A DNA stretch of 35,248 nt, taken from the NCBI GenBank assembly GCA_018398765.1, contig JAHBMJ010001178.1, positions 1-35,248 of the forward strand, given 5' to 3'. The first letter of the stretch is position 1. Every line of letters starts with the position of its first letter. Shown piece after piece: positions 10,543-20,068 of this stretch. The stretch is from Chromera velia (Eukaryota; Sar; Chromeraceae). Made by a program: the position numbers and the translations under genes. The notes beneath the pieces were generated by a model. It had not been told where the DNA came from. It was given only the letters and a program-made list of their open reading frames with translations, and did no database searches.

Positions 10543-10573
<31 letters not shown>

Positions 10574-10640
10574 AGCGCAAAGGGGCCGGAGGGGGGAGAG
10601 GGAAAGTGGAAAGTGGGTATCACAGCGTGTGGGGGAGAGT

Positions 10641-10685
<45 letters not shown>

Positions 10686-10942
10686 GAATAAAAACGTGTG
10701 TGTGTATGTGTGTCCTCTCGTGTCTCTTGAATGCTGTCACATCTTCTGTTCATTTTTTCAACTTCACTCTTCTGAACTTTCCGTCTTGTTCCCCTGGTCT
10801 GTCTCTGCAGTGGCCCATCGACATTCCGATTGAGAACAAAGACGCGGTCCAGGAGAGGCGGGAGTATCTGGCGTCACAACAGCAAAAGGTTGCAGAATTG
10901 GGGAAAATGGGGTATGTTGACGAAAGAACCATCTGGTACTGA
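7186..10942 (+). CDS. FKBP-type peptidyl-prolyl isomerase, thylakoid lumen
   Basis: Exons: 7186-7869, 8658-8762, 9752-9835, 10811-10942, all phase 0, giving 334 residues. FKBP proteins catalyse cis-trans isomerisation of prolyl bonds or act as assembly factors. The N-terminus shows three targeting layers: a hydrophobic signal peptide (TILLALSLLFSVLP), a transit peptide that would start at Phe after HSST (FSPSLW), and a second hydrophobic stretch after twin arginine (SRRKALLLQSLGIAAVS) ending PALA, a Tat-style lumen cleavage site. The FKBP core follows (about residues 145-295): VHLRGWY, GGGQFIRGLEEAFHTMKKGG, LRRVVVPKDLGYE, and FIFDVELFEI. The usual active-site Trp of the VIxGW motif is Leu here and the usual Tyr of VHYTG is Leu, so catalysis may be weak. 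The start may instead be Met8. Introns carry many microsatellites and one assembly gap. Confidence 0.88.
8278..8316. repeat. (TTTC)n microsatellite in FKBP intron 1
   Basis: This is a run of about nine TTTC units in the first FKBP intron. Further on in the same intron, a TCTG/TCTA tract (about 8608-8642) leads into the acceptor before exon 2 and supplies its pyrimidine tract. Confidence 0.95.
8852..8978. repeat. TCTG/TCCG tetranucleotide tracts in FKBP intron 2
   Basis: Interrupted CTGT and CCGT units occur in three blocks. They lie about 90 bp downstream of the exon 2 donor. No coding potential is seen. Confidence 0.9.
9945..10173. repeat. Composite simple repeats and 9-base assembly gap
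   Basis: Within FKBP intron 3 there is a GGGA run (about 9945-9975), a pentanucleotide TCTCG array of about seven units (9981-10016), GGAA/GGCA runs (about 10060-10125) and GGGT units, ending in nine Ns (10165-10173) followed by a G-run. The gap size is probably arbitrary. Confidence 0.92.
10453..10684. repeat. GTGA, CA, GA and CAGA arrays in FKBP intron 3
   Basis: Arrays: (GTGA)n at 10453-10482, (CA)n at about 10542-10572, (GA)n at about 10640-10664, then (CAGA)n to about 10684. All lie upstream of the exon 4 acceptor at 10808-10810. Confidence 0.92.
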
Positions 10943-12735
10943 GAAAAGATGCGTGTGGACCTGACTCCGACCTGTATGGGGTACTAGGTGCAGTAATTAA
11001 AGTCAGTTTTTTTTTTATCAAAGATTTAGCAATTCTTACCAGCAGTTATAAATTAACACTTGTTAATGAATAGATGAATCAATAACTTTGAAGAGTTTTA
11101 AAAGAATTAAACTAGATTGAGGGCATTTGAGGATGATATTTCAACAATTGATCTAGGATTAGGATTAGGATTTATATCCGGAGGATTGGCCTAAATTGAT
11201 GGACTAGTGATACTTACTTTACTTACTTAATGGCGGTTTAGCCTAGAATCTCCAAAACCAGAGACTGATTAGTTTAATAGGTAGGGTGAGGTCTTAAGAC
11301 TTACTGTTTTAGTTGGGTTACCAGCCGGCTGGGTTACCAATTTATACGGTTACTAAGTTAGGATTAAAGTCCTAAAGCTTCCGGTAACGGTTATCCTAAC
11401 TTTTATAAGGTGGTAAGGTTCTAAAACGTATGGTAATTGATTAATTATACTAGTGACTATGATGACTATGACGTGTCATCATCGCGGTTATACTAACTTG
11501 TATAAGAAGACTTTTAGCTAAAGCTAGTAAGTTAGTAATGGGTGCTTTACTAGGTGCCCTTCAAAAAGTTTAAGTTGAGCACTGTGTGTAGTGTATACAT
11601 GAGTTACTCATATAAATATCTGGACTGTTACCCCAATACAATAATAACACTGCAGAAAAAGGCTTAAATTCATAGAATAGGGAAAAAAATTAGTTACTAC
11701 TACTCATCAGGCCTTAAAACTATAGCCTTAAAATGTATATATTTTGGGGGCCATCGGGCTGGCGGGAGGCTGCATGGCAAGCTATACAAGAAAAAAGGGC
11801 GGGGAGGTTATAAAAGCAAGTAAATTGGTAACTCATTTTCCAAACCTCTTTGATATTTCTTTAATGCGCAGCCCCTAACGGTACTTTAAGTTTAATAATA
11901 CAATTTAATTTTCTAAATTGCGCGCCGTACACTCTAAATATCGAGGACAAATTAATTCAAATGCAATGCTTAGTAGATGCAATCCGATGCGTCTATCCGA
12001 TATATGTCTAGATATGTGTACCTAATTATAAATATATATAGTAGCTGTTACACTCGGATATATATCTTACTACATAAAATAGTCGCATGTTGTAACATAT
12101 AAAAAAGTATGGAAATCGCTGGGAAATCTGTGGGAAATTGATGGAAAATCTTACAGAAATCTTAGTGAAATCTAAGGGAAATCCTATGGAAATCTATGGG
12201 AAATCTCACGTGAGAAATCTGCCTGAGAAAACCATTTTTATGGGAAATCAGCCAGATTTCTATAAATTTCCCAAATTATGGAAATCTTGGGGAAATTTAT
12301 GGAAATGATTGTAAGGATTTCCATATATTTCCCATAAGATTTCCATAACTAGTTCCATAATTATAGGAAATTGATGGAAATCTGGCTGATTCCCCACAAA
12401 AATGGAAATCTCAAACAGATTTCCCACTAGCACGTGAGATTTCCCATCAATTTCCCATGGATTTCCATAGGATTTCCCTTGGATTTCACTAGGATTTCCC
12501 TAAGATTTCCCATCAATTTCCTACAGATTTCCCAGCGACTTCCATGTATATATATTTTTATGATATATATATATATATATACACACCGAACGCTAGACGC
12601 CTAACATGGGCCGATGGCGATGGCGATGGCGTATGATGATGGTGATGATGAAAAATTTGTACGTGTGGTATATTTTGAATTTGGGAAGACTTGACAGCCG
12701 TTCATCGACTTTTTCATGAACAAAAGTCGATTTTT
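10943..12735. other. AT-rich convergent spacer without genes
   Basis: This is the space between the 3' ends of the FKBP and K+ channel genes. Composition drops sharply to AT-rich with no frame of note. It includes a 12-bp palindrome CCAGCCGGCTGG at about 11322, the large foldback (12109-12545) and a TA run at about 12562. The abrupt composition change suggests inserted, non-genic sequence. Confidence 0.55.
12109..12545. repeat. Giant imperfect foldback of GGAAATC-like units
   Basis: The left arm starts ATGGAAATCGCTGGGAAATC; the right arm, reverse-complemented, starts ATGGAAGTCGCTGGGAAATC. The two arms match along about 215 bp each with few mismatches and small indels, meeting near 12311-12330. 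Both arms are themselves degenerate tandem arrays of a roughly 10-12 bp GGAAATC-containing unit. AT-rich sequence with TATATA flanks both ends. It has no coding potential and would form a long hairpin in RNA or single-stranded DNA. It may be a foldback transposable element. Confidence 0.8.
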
Positions 12736-13834
12736 TTAGTGTGGATTTGCTCTCCATTTCAAAAATCTGTTGGAGAGCTCGTCAAATGCCGCCCTCTCGA
12801 GGATCCGCAAGTCTGCATCCGTCAAAACGTGCACGCTCTCCACGATCATCTTGTAGTAACTCAAGTCAGCGTCGCACAAACGGGCGTCGACGTGATTTTC
12901 TAATTGGGACGCCACCAAAGCGTAAGAACCCCCCAAGCCCCCCCCTCCAGGGGAATTGAAATTCATAGCGCGCACACTCTCTGCCCCTGCGTTTTTGCTG
13001 ACAATTCTGGGCCCAGGTCCCCCCCTTGCTGTCTCGATGTCATATGTCGGCACAATCAGGTTCCGAAAACTCATCGACAGCGGCCCTCCGTATTTGTCCA
13101 CCCCCCCGTTCTCCGGGCTGTCCGTCTCTGCTTCTCTTTGCAGTGGTCGGTCTTGAGAGAGAAGGGCCGCGTTCCGTTCCAGGGAGGCCAACACAGACTG
13201 CAGCTCCTGCATGGTCTCCTCCATCTGCCGCAACTGGAAAAGAGAGGGACCCCAGGCGGGCACTGCCCCAGGCAGCAACGGAGAACCCGTGTGACTCTCC
13301 CCCTGCGAGTCCCGCAGAGCCCCGTCCGACCCCCCTGGCGCCTGCCCCCTATCCCCCCCAGGCACAGACCCCACCACAGAGTCCACCCCTGCTGTGCCCT
13401 GCCTCCTCAGGACAGAGGACTGGGCAGCGAGGGTCCCCCCTCCCACCTGAACACAAAGAGACGCATGGGCATGCGTGCGAATGTGAAAATGTTCACAAGA
13501 ACAGGCAAGAAAGTACGACTGCACTTGACGGCAAAGTGCCAATACAGAAAACCGCCGCAAAGTTTTGCTCCTTGAGAGGTAGCTTGATGAATGGATGAAA
13601 GTGAGGGAAAGCGATCGAGGGTATATGTCCGAGCACCTTAGGGCAAAATTCTGGGGGAGAGCGGGAAGAAGATATGATCAATGCCCCGACGAAAGAGACC
13701 ACCCACAGACACGCAATGTCGAGCTCGTCTTCCTCCTTTTCTCTCTGTTTGTATCTTGTCTGTACAAGAGGGAGCTGTAGGAACATATGTATTGACACAA
13801 ACTGTACATACATGGAGATACACAGAAACACATC

Positions 13835-13879
<45 letters not shown>

Positions 13880-15675
13880 GAAGAGAGCAAGAGAGGGAGA
13901 GAGGGAGAGACCGCATGAAGTGGTCCATTTACTGGTCTCCCTACTTCCCATCTGACTGACCGAGCTTTTTCGTCTTCTCATAATCAGACCGTCCTTTGCG
14001 TCCTTCATGGTCTCCAGGCTTTTCTGGAGAGTGATCAGCAGACCCCTGGAGGTCTCGGGAAGGAGCCCCAGCTGTCCCGACTCCTCGAGCATCTCCTTTG
14101 CCCGCAACACCACCCTCATGCGGAGATCGGGAGCCTGCATGCCCGAAATTAAAGCAGCAATTAATCATTCAGACACCACAATGATTGGATTGATAAACAA
14201 ATGAACCAATGCACGAACAAACAAACGAACAAACGAGGAACCAATGTATGAAGAAGCACAGACGTAGGGAACACAGGAAAAAGAAAAGGAGGAGAAAAAA
14301 GCTACTCAGTACGCGACCGCCATTTGAATGTGTGGATACAACTCATACCCGGAGCTTGCATGAACTGGCTGGCAGAGCAAATTGAAGGAAGGAAGAATCC
14401 GTACCTGCCTGCAGACTCCTTCCTGATGCCTCCTTCCTTCCTTAATTCGTTTAATTTTCTCATAACAGGCTGACGACCCACCTTGGAAGCCAGTTTCTTA
14501 AAGTCGTCTTGTCTCAACGCCCTGATGTCACAGTAGGTCTCTGCCCTCACAGAAAGCTGGTTAGTGCTCACGAGGTCCAAAAACTCCAATTCTCCAAACG
14601 TCGAATTCTTCGTCAGAGTCCCCACCTGCGCACACAATAAATACGCCACAGCACACCAATTGATGCCAGTAGGGTGCACGTGCCCTCACAGGGGCACAAC
14701 CATTCGCTCCTCTTTTTAGTCCCACGCCCGCTACACCCCCCTGTTTCGATCAGGAGATTGTTCCTTGATCTCTTTGGAGTTATTCGTCCAAAAAGGAAGA
14801 TTAGCTGCCCGACTGATTTGCCTCGCCTTCTCCTTTCTAGTGGAAGAAGCTCCTTTCAACAGCCAGAGTGAGCAGGGGACTCGTATCTTCACCACTGAAA
14901 ACGGTATGAGAACAAAAAAACCGTTTCATCCACACAGACCCACCACGTCCTCTCCCCTCTGGAGCGACACGCTTCCATCCGCGATAATGAACAGACTCCT
15001 GTTCTTGCACGGCTCTGCCTCCACCATCACGTACTCACCGGGACTGCAGGCAGCCAGGCAGGGAGGGAGGCAATCGGACATCCATCCGTCAGGTGCAATG
15101 AAATGAATGCACTCAACGAAATGCAAAACATTACAGTGGAAAGAGTACTTCTTTGTAAACGACTGCGTGCGACATGGAGAGAACATGCACCAGTGATGCC
15201 TTGCTGAAGATTTTCAATTGGGCTCGGAACACAGTGTTGGGCCTCGCGTCATCGCAATGCACGTGGAGCCTCCCTGTTTTTCATCACAAATCTGTACGGG
15301 GAGTAAACCCGTGGGGATTTCGCACACTGGAACCTGGCACAGAACCCCGATAAAATTTTACCTTTTGACTTTCGATGGATCACCCTGAATGGAAAATACA
15401 GAACACATTTGTGGAAATGAATTCCAACTACCCTGTCTTCGATGTCATTGCCGTCCTTCCTTTACACCCCCCCCTTTCCCCTCCCGAGCGTACCTGTAGA
15501 CTGTGCGGTGGATGAGCTCGACGAGTTTTCCACAGACGTGTTTGGGGACAGAGTCGAGGAGCTCGACTGACTCGAGGACGTGTCTGTTCACGTACACGTC
15601 GACCTCGCTTCGCAGAGATGTGGAGAGTTCGTTGATAAAATCGACTTTGGGACCCGTCTGCATAGACCGATGGAT

Positions 15676-15706
<31 letters not shown>

Positions 15707-16582
15707 TATGTATAGAAAGCGCGCGAGAGAGAGATGGACAGATAGAAAGATCAATAGTGGAAGACAGAGGGAGATGAGAGAGGAAAGACAGAGATGTCGT
15801 TTGCTCCGTCTACAAAAACCATATGCCATAGAGAGCTCCAAGGGATGTTTCTCCCCTCTTTCTTCTTTTCCGTCCTCTCTTTTTTCTTTTTTTTTTGTCG
15901 CTCTTTTTGTTTCTGCCCTCTCCCCGCAAAGGGAGCAAGAGAGACGTATGTGCAACAGAGGAGGCCCAGGAAAAGAGAAAAAACTGCCATGAAAACGAAA
16001 ACTAGATTTAAAAGAAAAAAACGAAACTCCGACACAGAGATGCACACAGGCTCCTGTGCTGTCCGCGCAAGCCCCCATGCACCGAATTTTCCCTCCTACC
16101 CATTTCACCCCTGCAGACCCACACACAGACCGTTTTCTTCACATGGTCCCCCCTTGCCCCCCTCATGTGCCCCCCCTGCATGGGACTACAGAATCCCAGG
16201 CATTGTCTCTGCAGCATGTACCTGCAGTCAGCAAGTGCGCACACAAAACAAATGGGAGGGGCAGAGGAGTGGGTCAGGAGCGGCTTGCAGGAGACAAAGA
16301 AATGCAGCAGAAAACGTTGCAGAGCACTCAGTATTTGTCCGTTTCCATGTTTACCGCTCTTCTTTCTCTGAAGGAATCGAACGACTTAAGTGATATCCGG
16401 GAGCATACAGGAAACAGAAGAAGAGAGAGAGAACGCGAGAGAGAGAGTATAGAAGAGAAACCGAAAGCATGCCTGGCAGGCAGACAGACGGCCAGAGGGA
16501 CAGACGTCTAAACAAACTATCTGAGTTTTTTTTTGTTTTCGTTCGTCCTTCTTTCTTAAGCGACAAACAGACGCAAACATAA

Positions 16583-16613
<31 letters not shown>

Positions 16614-17184
16614 TAGATAGATAGGCAGGTAGATATGCAGACTGGCACGAACCGCCGAAGACGGACCTCTTGAGTCTGAGGGTCAATTCTGGTGGTAGTT
16701 CTTTTGCTTCACAGTATTTGACCAGTGTGTCCATCTGCATTCTCTTCTGGATAGTCTCCTCGCTGGCCTCTCTGTACAGATGGATGACCATCGAGAGGAT
16801 ATACGAGAACATGAACGCCCCAGTCATCCCTGCAAAAATTGCAAACGTCCTGTTGCTCTCGCTGTAGGCCCCGCTGTGCCCGTACCCTACGGTGGTAACC
16901 GTCTCGATCACCCACTCCACGGCAAACAGCCACAGGGTCACCTCGGACCGTCCCACCAAGTCGTTGGCCGCCACCCACCCCCCGAGGTTTTGGATGCCAA
17001 CCATGCCGATCAGAAGGAAAATGCTCACCATGAAATGAATTGTGCTAAACAGATAACACGCAGCCCTGCACACATATATAAAGCACAGAGACGTTGGACA
17101 ACAGTGAACAGAGAAGAAGAAGCACCAAGAAAAGAGTCAGAAAGTACGACAAAAAACAGTCTCGTGATGCGGCATCCAGAGGAC

Positions 17185-17275
<91 letters not shown>

Positions 17276-17404
17276 ACAGACAGACAGCCAGACAGACAGA
17301 CAAACAGACAGACAAACAGACAGACAGACAAACAGACAAACAGACAAACAGACAGCCAGCCAGACAGACAGACAAACAAACAGCCAGCCAGCCAGACAGC
17401 CAGC

Positions 17405-17487
<83 letters not shown>

Positions 17488-17553
17488 AAAGATAGACAGA
17501 CAGACAGGCAGACAGAAAGACAGACAGACAGACAGACCGGCAGGCAGGCAGCC

Positions 17554-17585
<32 letters not shown>

Positions 17586-18469
17586 CTGCACATGTCCAGC
17601 ATCGAGGCCTTGAACAACAAAGAGGTCCTCCACTGTTCATGTATCTGAGAGGCCCTTCTTGCCCGTCCGAGCTTCAACACCCACAGGGCCCGTCTGAGAT
17701 TTGTGCACCCTTCACTGGCAGGATCTATCAGACAGAAGAACTCAAGCGGGAGGGCAAGCAACAGGTCGGGACCAAAATTGCCTTTCCTGTACGAACGGGC
17801 TATTGCCCTTCTGTCTCGTACCATGATGCCCTCAACATCCAGTGCCACATGAAACTTCAGCCAGAGGTCCATAAGAAAGAATAGGTCTACCACACGCTCC
17901 CACCAAAACAAGCCGCCCGTGATCCATGTAGTTGGATAGAGCTCAGGGGCAGTTCGGAAGAAAGCGAGCTCAATGGGAAAATTAAAACAGCAGTAAGCCA
18001 CAAGAAGAAGAATGAAAAAGTTCCATGCAATGATCCGCACGTCCAAGGGACAGAGATTGGTTTCGCTACCATGAGTCTCCACCGCAATGCCAAATCTGCT
18101 CTTGCTGGGCAGCGAGGGGGCGGAGGGGGGTTGAGGTTGACTTTTCCCATCACGGTCAGTCAATTTTCGGATGGATGGAGACCTCGGACGACTCGCCGTC
18201 GGACTGGGCACTGCTGAGGCTCCTGAGGGGGATGAGTTCCTGCGCATGCCTTCAGGAAGGGATGCCCAGCCATCAACAGACCCCATGGAGCGCCCTCTCT
18301 GAGGCTCCACGTACCGCAGGGCAGCGTAACCCTCATCTGCATCACTATCGGCTCTGGGCTTGGACTGCGGCATCGAGGTGTTGTTCTTTTTTCGGTCCCT
18401 GCACCGGGAGATGCAGGGACAAACGTTCTTCCGGGCACTGTGCAGGGCCTGTCGCCAGGCAGACCTCAT
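12736..18469 (-). CDS. Voltage-gated-type K+ channel with CNBD-like domain
   Basis: Six-transmembrane pore subunit of the EAG/plant-Shaker/CNG superfamily, plasma or organelle membrane. Exons (minus): 18469-17586, 17065-16667, a possible small exon near 16221, 15657-15494, 15043-14944, 14625-14405, 14134 or 14114 to 13961, 13446-12736; about 880-900 residues. The first 140 residues are Ser/Pro-rich and cytosolic. S1 about 145-167, S2 187-208, S3 231-250, S4 258-276 with sparse charges (LRRALWVLKLGRARR), S5 from 296. The pore has VTTVGYG (filter TVGYG, 353-357), so K+ selectivity is expected. After S6 comes a C-linker, then a cyclic-nucleotide-binding-like fold (SPGEYVMVEAEP, ADGSVSLQRG, STFGELEFL, SVRAETYCDIRAL). 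The arginine expected in the phosphate cassette is Asn. A coiled coil and a C-terminus ending KWRANPH follow. Two junctions (exon 2 to 3, exon 5 to 6) are not phase-clean. Confidence 0.87.
13447..13960. repeat. Intron with (CA)n(GA)n microsatellite
   Basis: This is the last intron of the K+ channel gene (donor GTCAGT, acceptor TTCAG). The compound CA/GA array is at about 13835-13879 and reads CTCT then TGTG on the sense strand. Otherwise nothing is recognised. Confidence 0.8.
15658..16666. other. K+ channel intron region hiding a likely C-linker exon
   Basis: The coding sequence before (16667) ends in phase 2 and the sequence after (15657) begins in phase 0, so a direct join fails. On the minus strand a good acceptor (GCTGACTGCAG) precedes 16221. 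Reading from there with the waiting AG gives R-YMLQRQCLGF, which suits the C-linker after LRLKR. A second acceptor five codons on (AGACAATGCC...) with donor GTAGTC at 16189 would restore phase with a 19-nt exon. The choice is unresolved. The region also has CAGA arrays at about 15687-15708 and 16585-16623. Confidence 0.4.
17066..17585. repeat. K+ channel intron 1 filled by CAGA/CAGC/CAAA array
   Basis: From about 17186 to 17585 the plus strand is an almost unbroken tetranucleotide array, mainly CAGA with blocks of CAGC and CAAA. On the sense (minus) strand it begins with the splice donor itself: exon AG, then GTCTGTCTG. About 400 of the 520 intron bases are repeat. Long open frames reading CLSV or RQTD across it are artefacts of the 4-base period. 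Confidence 0.95.
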
Positions 18470-18824
18470 TATTGCATTATTGAATTAATCAGTTGCTGTT
18501 TTGCTGAATGAGCACTGTGTCATATAGAGGAAGACAGTTACTCTAGATATACACCGTCACGGGATGTATGAAGCAGTTATTTAATAACGGGATACACCCA
18601 ACCAGTTGGGTGAGTGCCTCGGGGGGCCATTTAGATTTAGGGGGTCCGCTAATATTTGATTGCATGATGCACACCATCGGGGGCTTGGGCATGTCTTGTG
18701 TGCTGCAATGGGGCGGGGGCCACGGCAACACGCGCGAAGTATGCTTTTCGGGACCGCGCGCGCGCCGTATATATGAAGCAACTCGGTGCGAGTTACTTGA
18801 GGGGCACGCATGCGCAAAGTATAA
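18470..18824. other. Upstream region of K+ channel gene
   Basis: No coding frame is convincing. It contains GCGCGCGCGC at about 18757-18768 and, starting at 18786 and again at 18854, two near-identical 22-bp copies beginning GTGCGAGTT and ending TTGAGGGGCAC, 68 bp apart and running into the next interval. Some of this may be promoter sequence for the channel gene, which starts at 18469. Confidence 0.35.
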
Positions 18825-19841
18825 TTATATAAGGCATGTGCGATCGCGGCTCCGTGCGAGTTGCTTGAGGGGCACATTTTGGAACTCGGGCGACACCGTG
18901 ACAGAGACAGAGCCGACCCCCCCCCAAAAAATGAAAAAATGCGTTATGCGAGTGCGTGCGATTTCAGGGCCTCTCGGCGATTTGTACGAGTCCCCCCTCA
19001 ACCGCCGTGTGCATCTGCATCGATCAGCGTGTATATACCGCGTGCGACATCCCTTTTTTTGACTTAAAATATAGCTTGGATGGCACATCAGCAATGGCTC
19101 AATGATGCATGCATGGGCCCCCTGAAATTTTGCGATTTTTTTTCCCATATCCGCTCCACATGCAGCAGATATTTCAGCGCCACACACCGTGCAGCCGTCG
19201 GTTCCCATGCACCAAGGCACTAATCCATCGGAAAGGGACACACATGCATGCATGCATGCATGCATGCATGCACGACATGACATGCACGATGGATTAATTA
19301 TAATGAGATTTGTATCTATATATATGTATGTATATTTGTCTGAATCCCTGAATCCTTTTGATTCCATCAGTTTTTGAAGCGCTTCGAGTCTACCACTGTC
19401 TTCCTTGCCTGCATATACTTCAACCTGGTCTTTGTCAAACACAGACACAGCCCACAGCCCGTCTTTCCTTCTTACGTGGAAGCGCATCAAAATCGATCGA
19501 ACCAGACTGATCAGCCGCATGTCAACCTGTGCTCCTAGCTCGTTCCTGCACGGGTGTGCATGATCAGAACAAGAAGGACTGCCAGATCGCCTCCAGAAGA
19601 AGCGTCGCTGAGTTGACTTAAGACGTGAAGGACAAAAGAAGGCCAGAGGGTTGGCGAACCTTCCAGAGAGAACGTGGGAATCAACAAGAGGCACTCGATC
19701 GCTGTTATGACAAGCCGTGCCAGCTAGATAGAGGGGGCTTCTAGAGCCAGCGAACCGCATAGTCAGCAGAAAGCGCTGCAGCGGGGCGTGGAGAGAAATT
19801 CCCCCTCTGGAGGGGTAAGAAGGGCAGCCAGGGGGCTGCAA
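18825..19841 (-). CDS. Hypothetical protein, weak ORF
   Basis: Unrecognised. A 338-codon open frame. The believable part is about 19300-19560: NELGAQVDMRLISLVRSILM, then HVRRKDGLWAVSVFDKDQVE and GRLEALQKLMESKGF, which reads like a folded alpha/beta segment. A usable acceptor (CCCGTGCAG) sits just before it at about 19554, so the upstream part may be intron or a separate exon; that part (RSPLYLAGTACHNS) could be an organelle-targeting leader starting at Met 19760. The downstream part runs through a (CATG)n array and low-complexity sequence and is doubtful. It is divergent from the CxxC gene at 20069. Confidence 0.3.
   Translation of the reverse strand: MQPPGCPSYPSRGGISLHAPLQRFLLTMRFAGSRSPLYLAGTACHNSDRVPLVDSHVLSGRFANPLAFFCPSRLKSTQRRFFWRRSGSPSCSDHAHPCRNELGAQVDMRLISLVRSILMRFHVRRKDGLWAVSVFDKDQVEVYAGKEDSGRLEALQKLMESKGFRDSDKYTYIYIDTNLIIINPSCMSCRACMHACMHACVSLSDGLVPWCMGTDGCTVCGAEISAACGADMGKKIAKFQGAHACIIEPLLMCHPSYILSQKKGCRTRYIHADRCRCTRRLRGDSYKSPRGPEIARTRITHFFIFWGGVGSVSVTVSPEFQNVPLKQLARSRDRTCLI
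19241..19273. repeat. (CATG)n self-complementary microsatellite
   Basis: About eight CATG units in a row. Each unit is palindromic, so the array can fold on either strand. Confidence 0.92.
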
Positions 19842-20068
19842 GGAGAGGGAGAGGGAAGATACTCTTCTCTGCGATTGGGAAACTTCTCGGCCGCCGGGGG
19901 AGCGGCGGGAAGCCTGAGGAGGAGGGGGCGGGCGTCCATGGGAGCACTCATGGAGCCTGGGGTAGGTCGATCAGTGGCGCCTCTGGGGGGTCCTGGCAGT
20001 ATGGGGGGACGGGGCGGAAGGGGTCAGCAAGCTCGTCCGCACAGTCTCCTGGGGGGCGAGGGGCCTCG

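Noticed and set aside
11156-11172. GGATTA repeats resembling telomere sequence
   Set aside because: Only about three units, and not the TTTAGGG type expected in such algae.
16351-16660. Extension of channel exon 2 past the S6 linker with Cys/Leu-rich residues
   Set aside because: The reading runs into a CTGT array and loses channel similarity; a GTCCGT donor at 16666 ends the exon.
17025-17640. Long open frames on both strands reading CLSV or RQTD repeats
   Set aside because: They are produced by a 4-base tandem array that has no stop in several frames; splice sites at 17586 and 17065 place the array in an intron.
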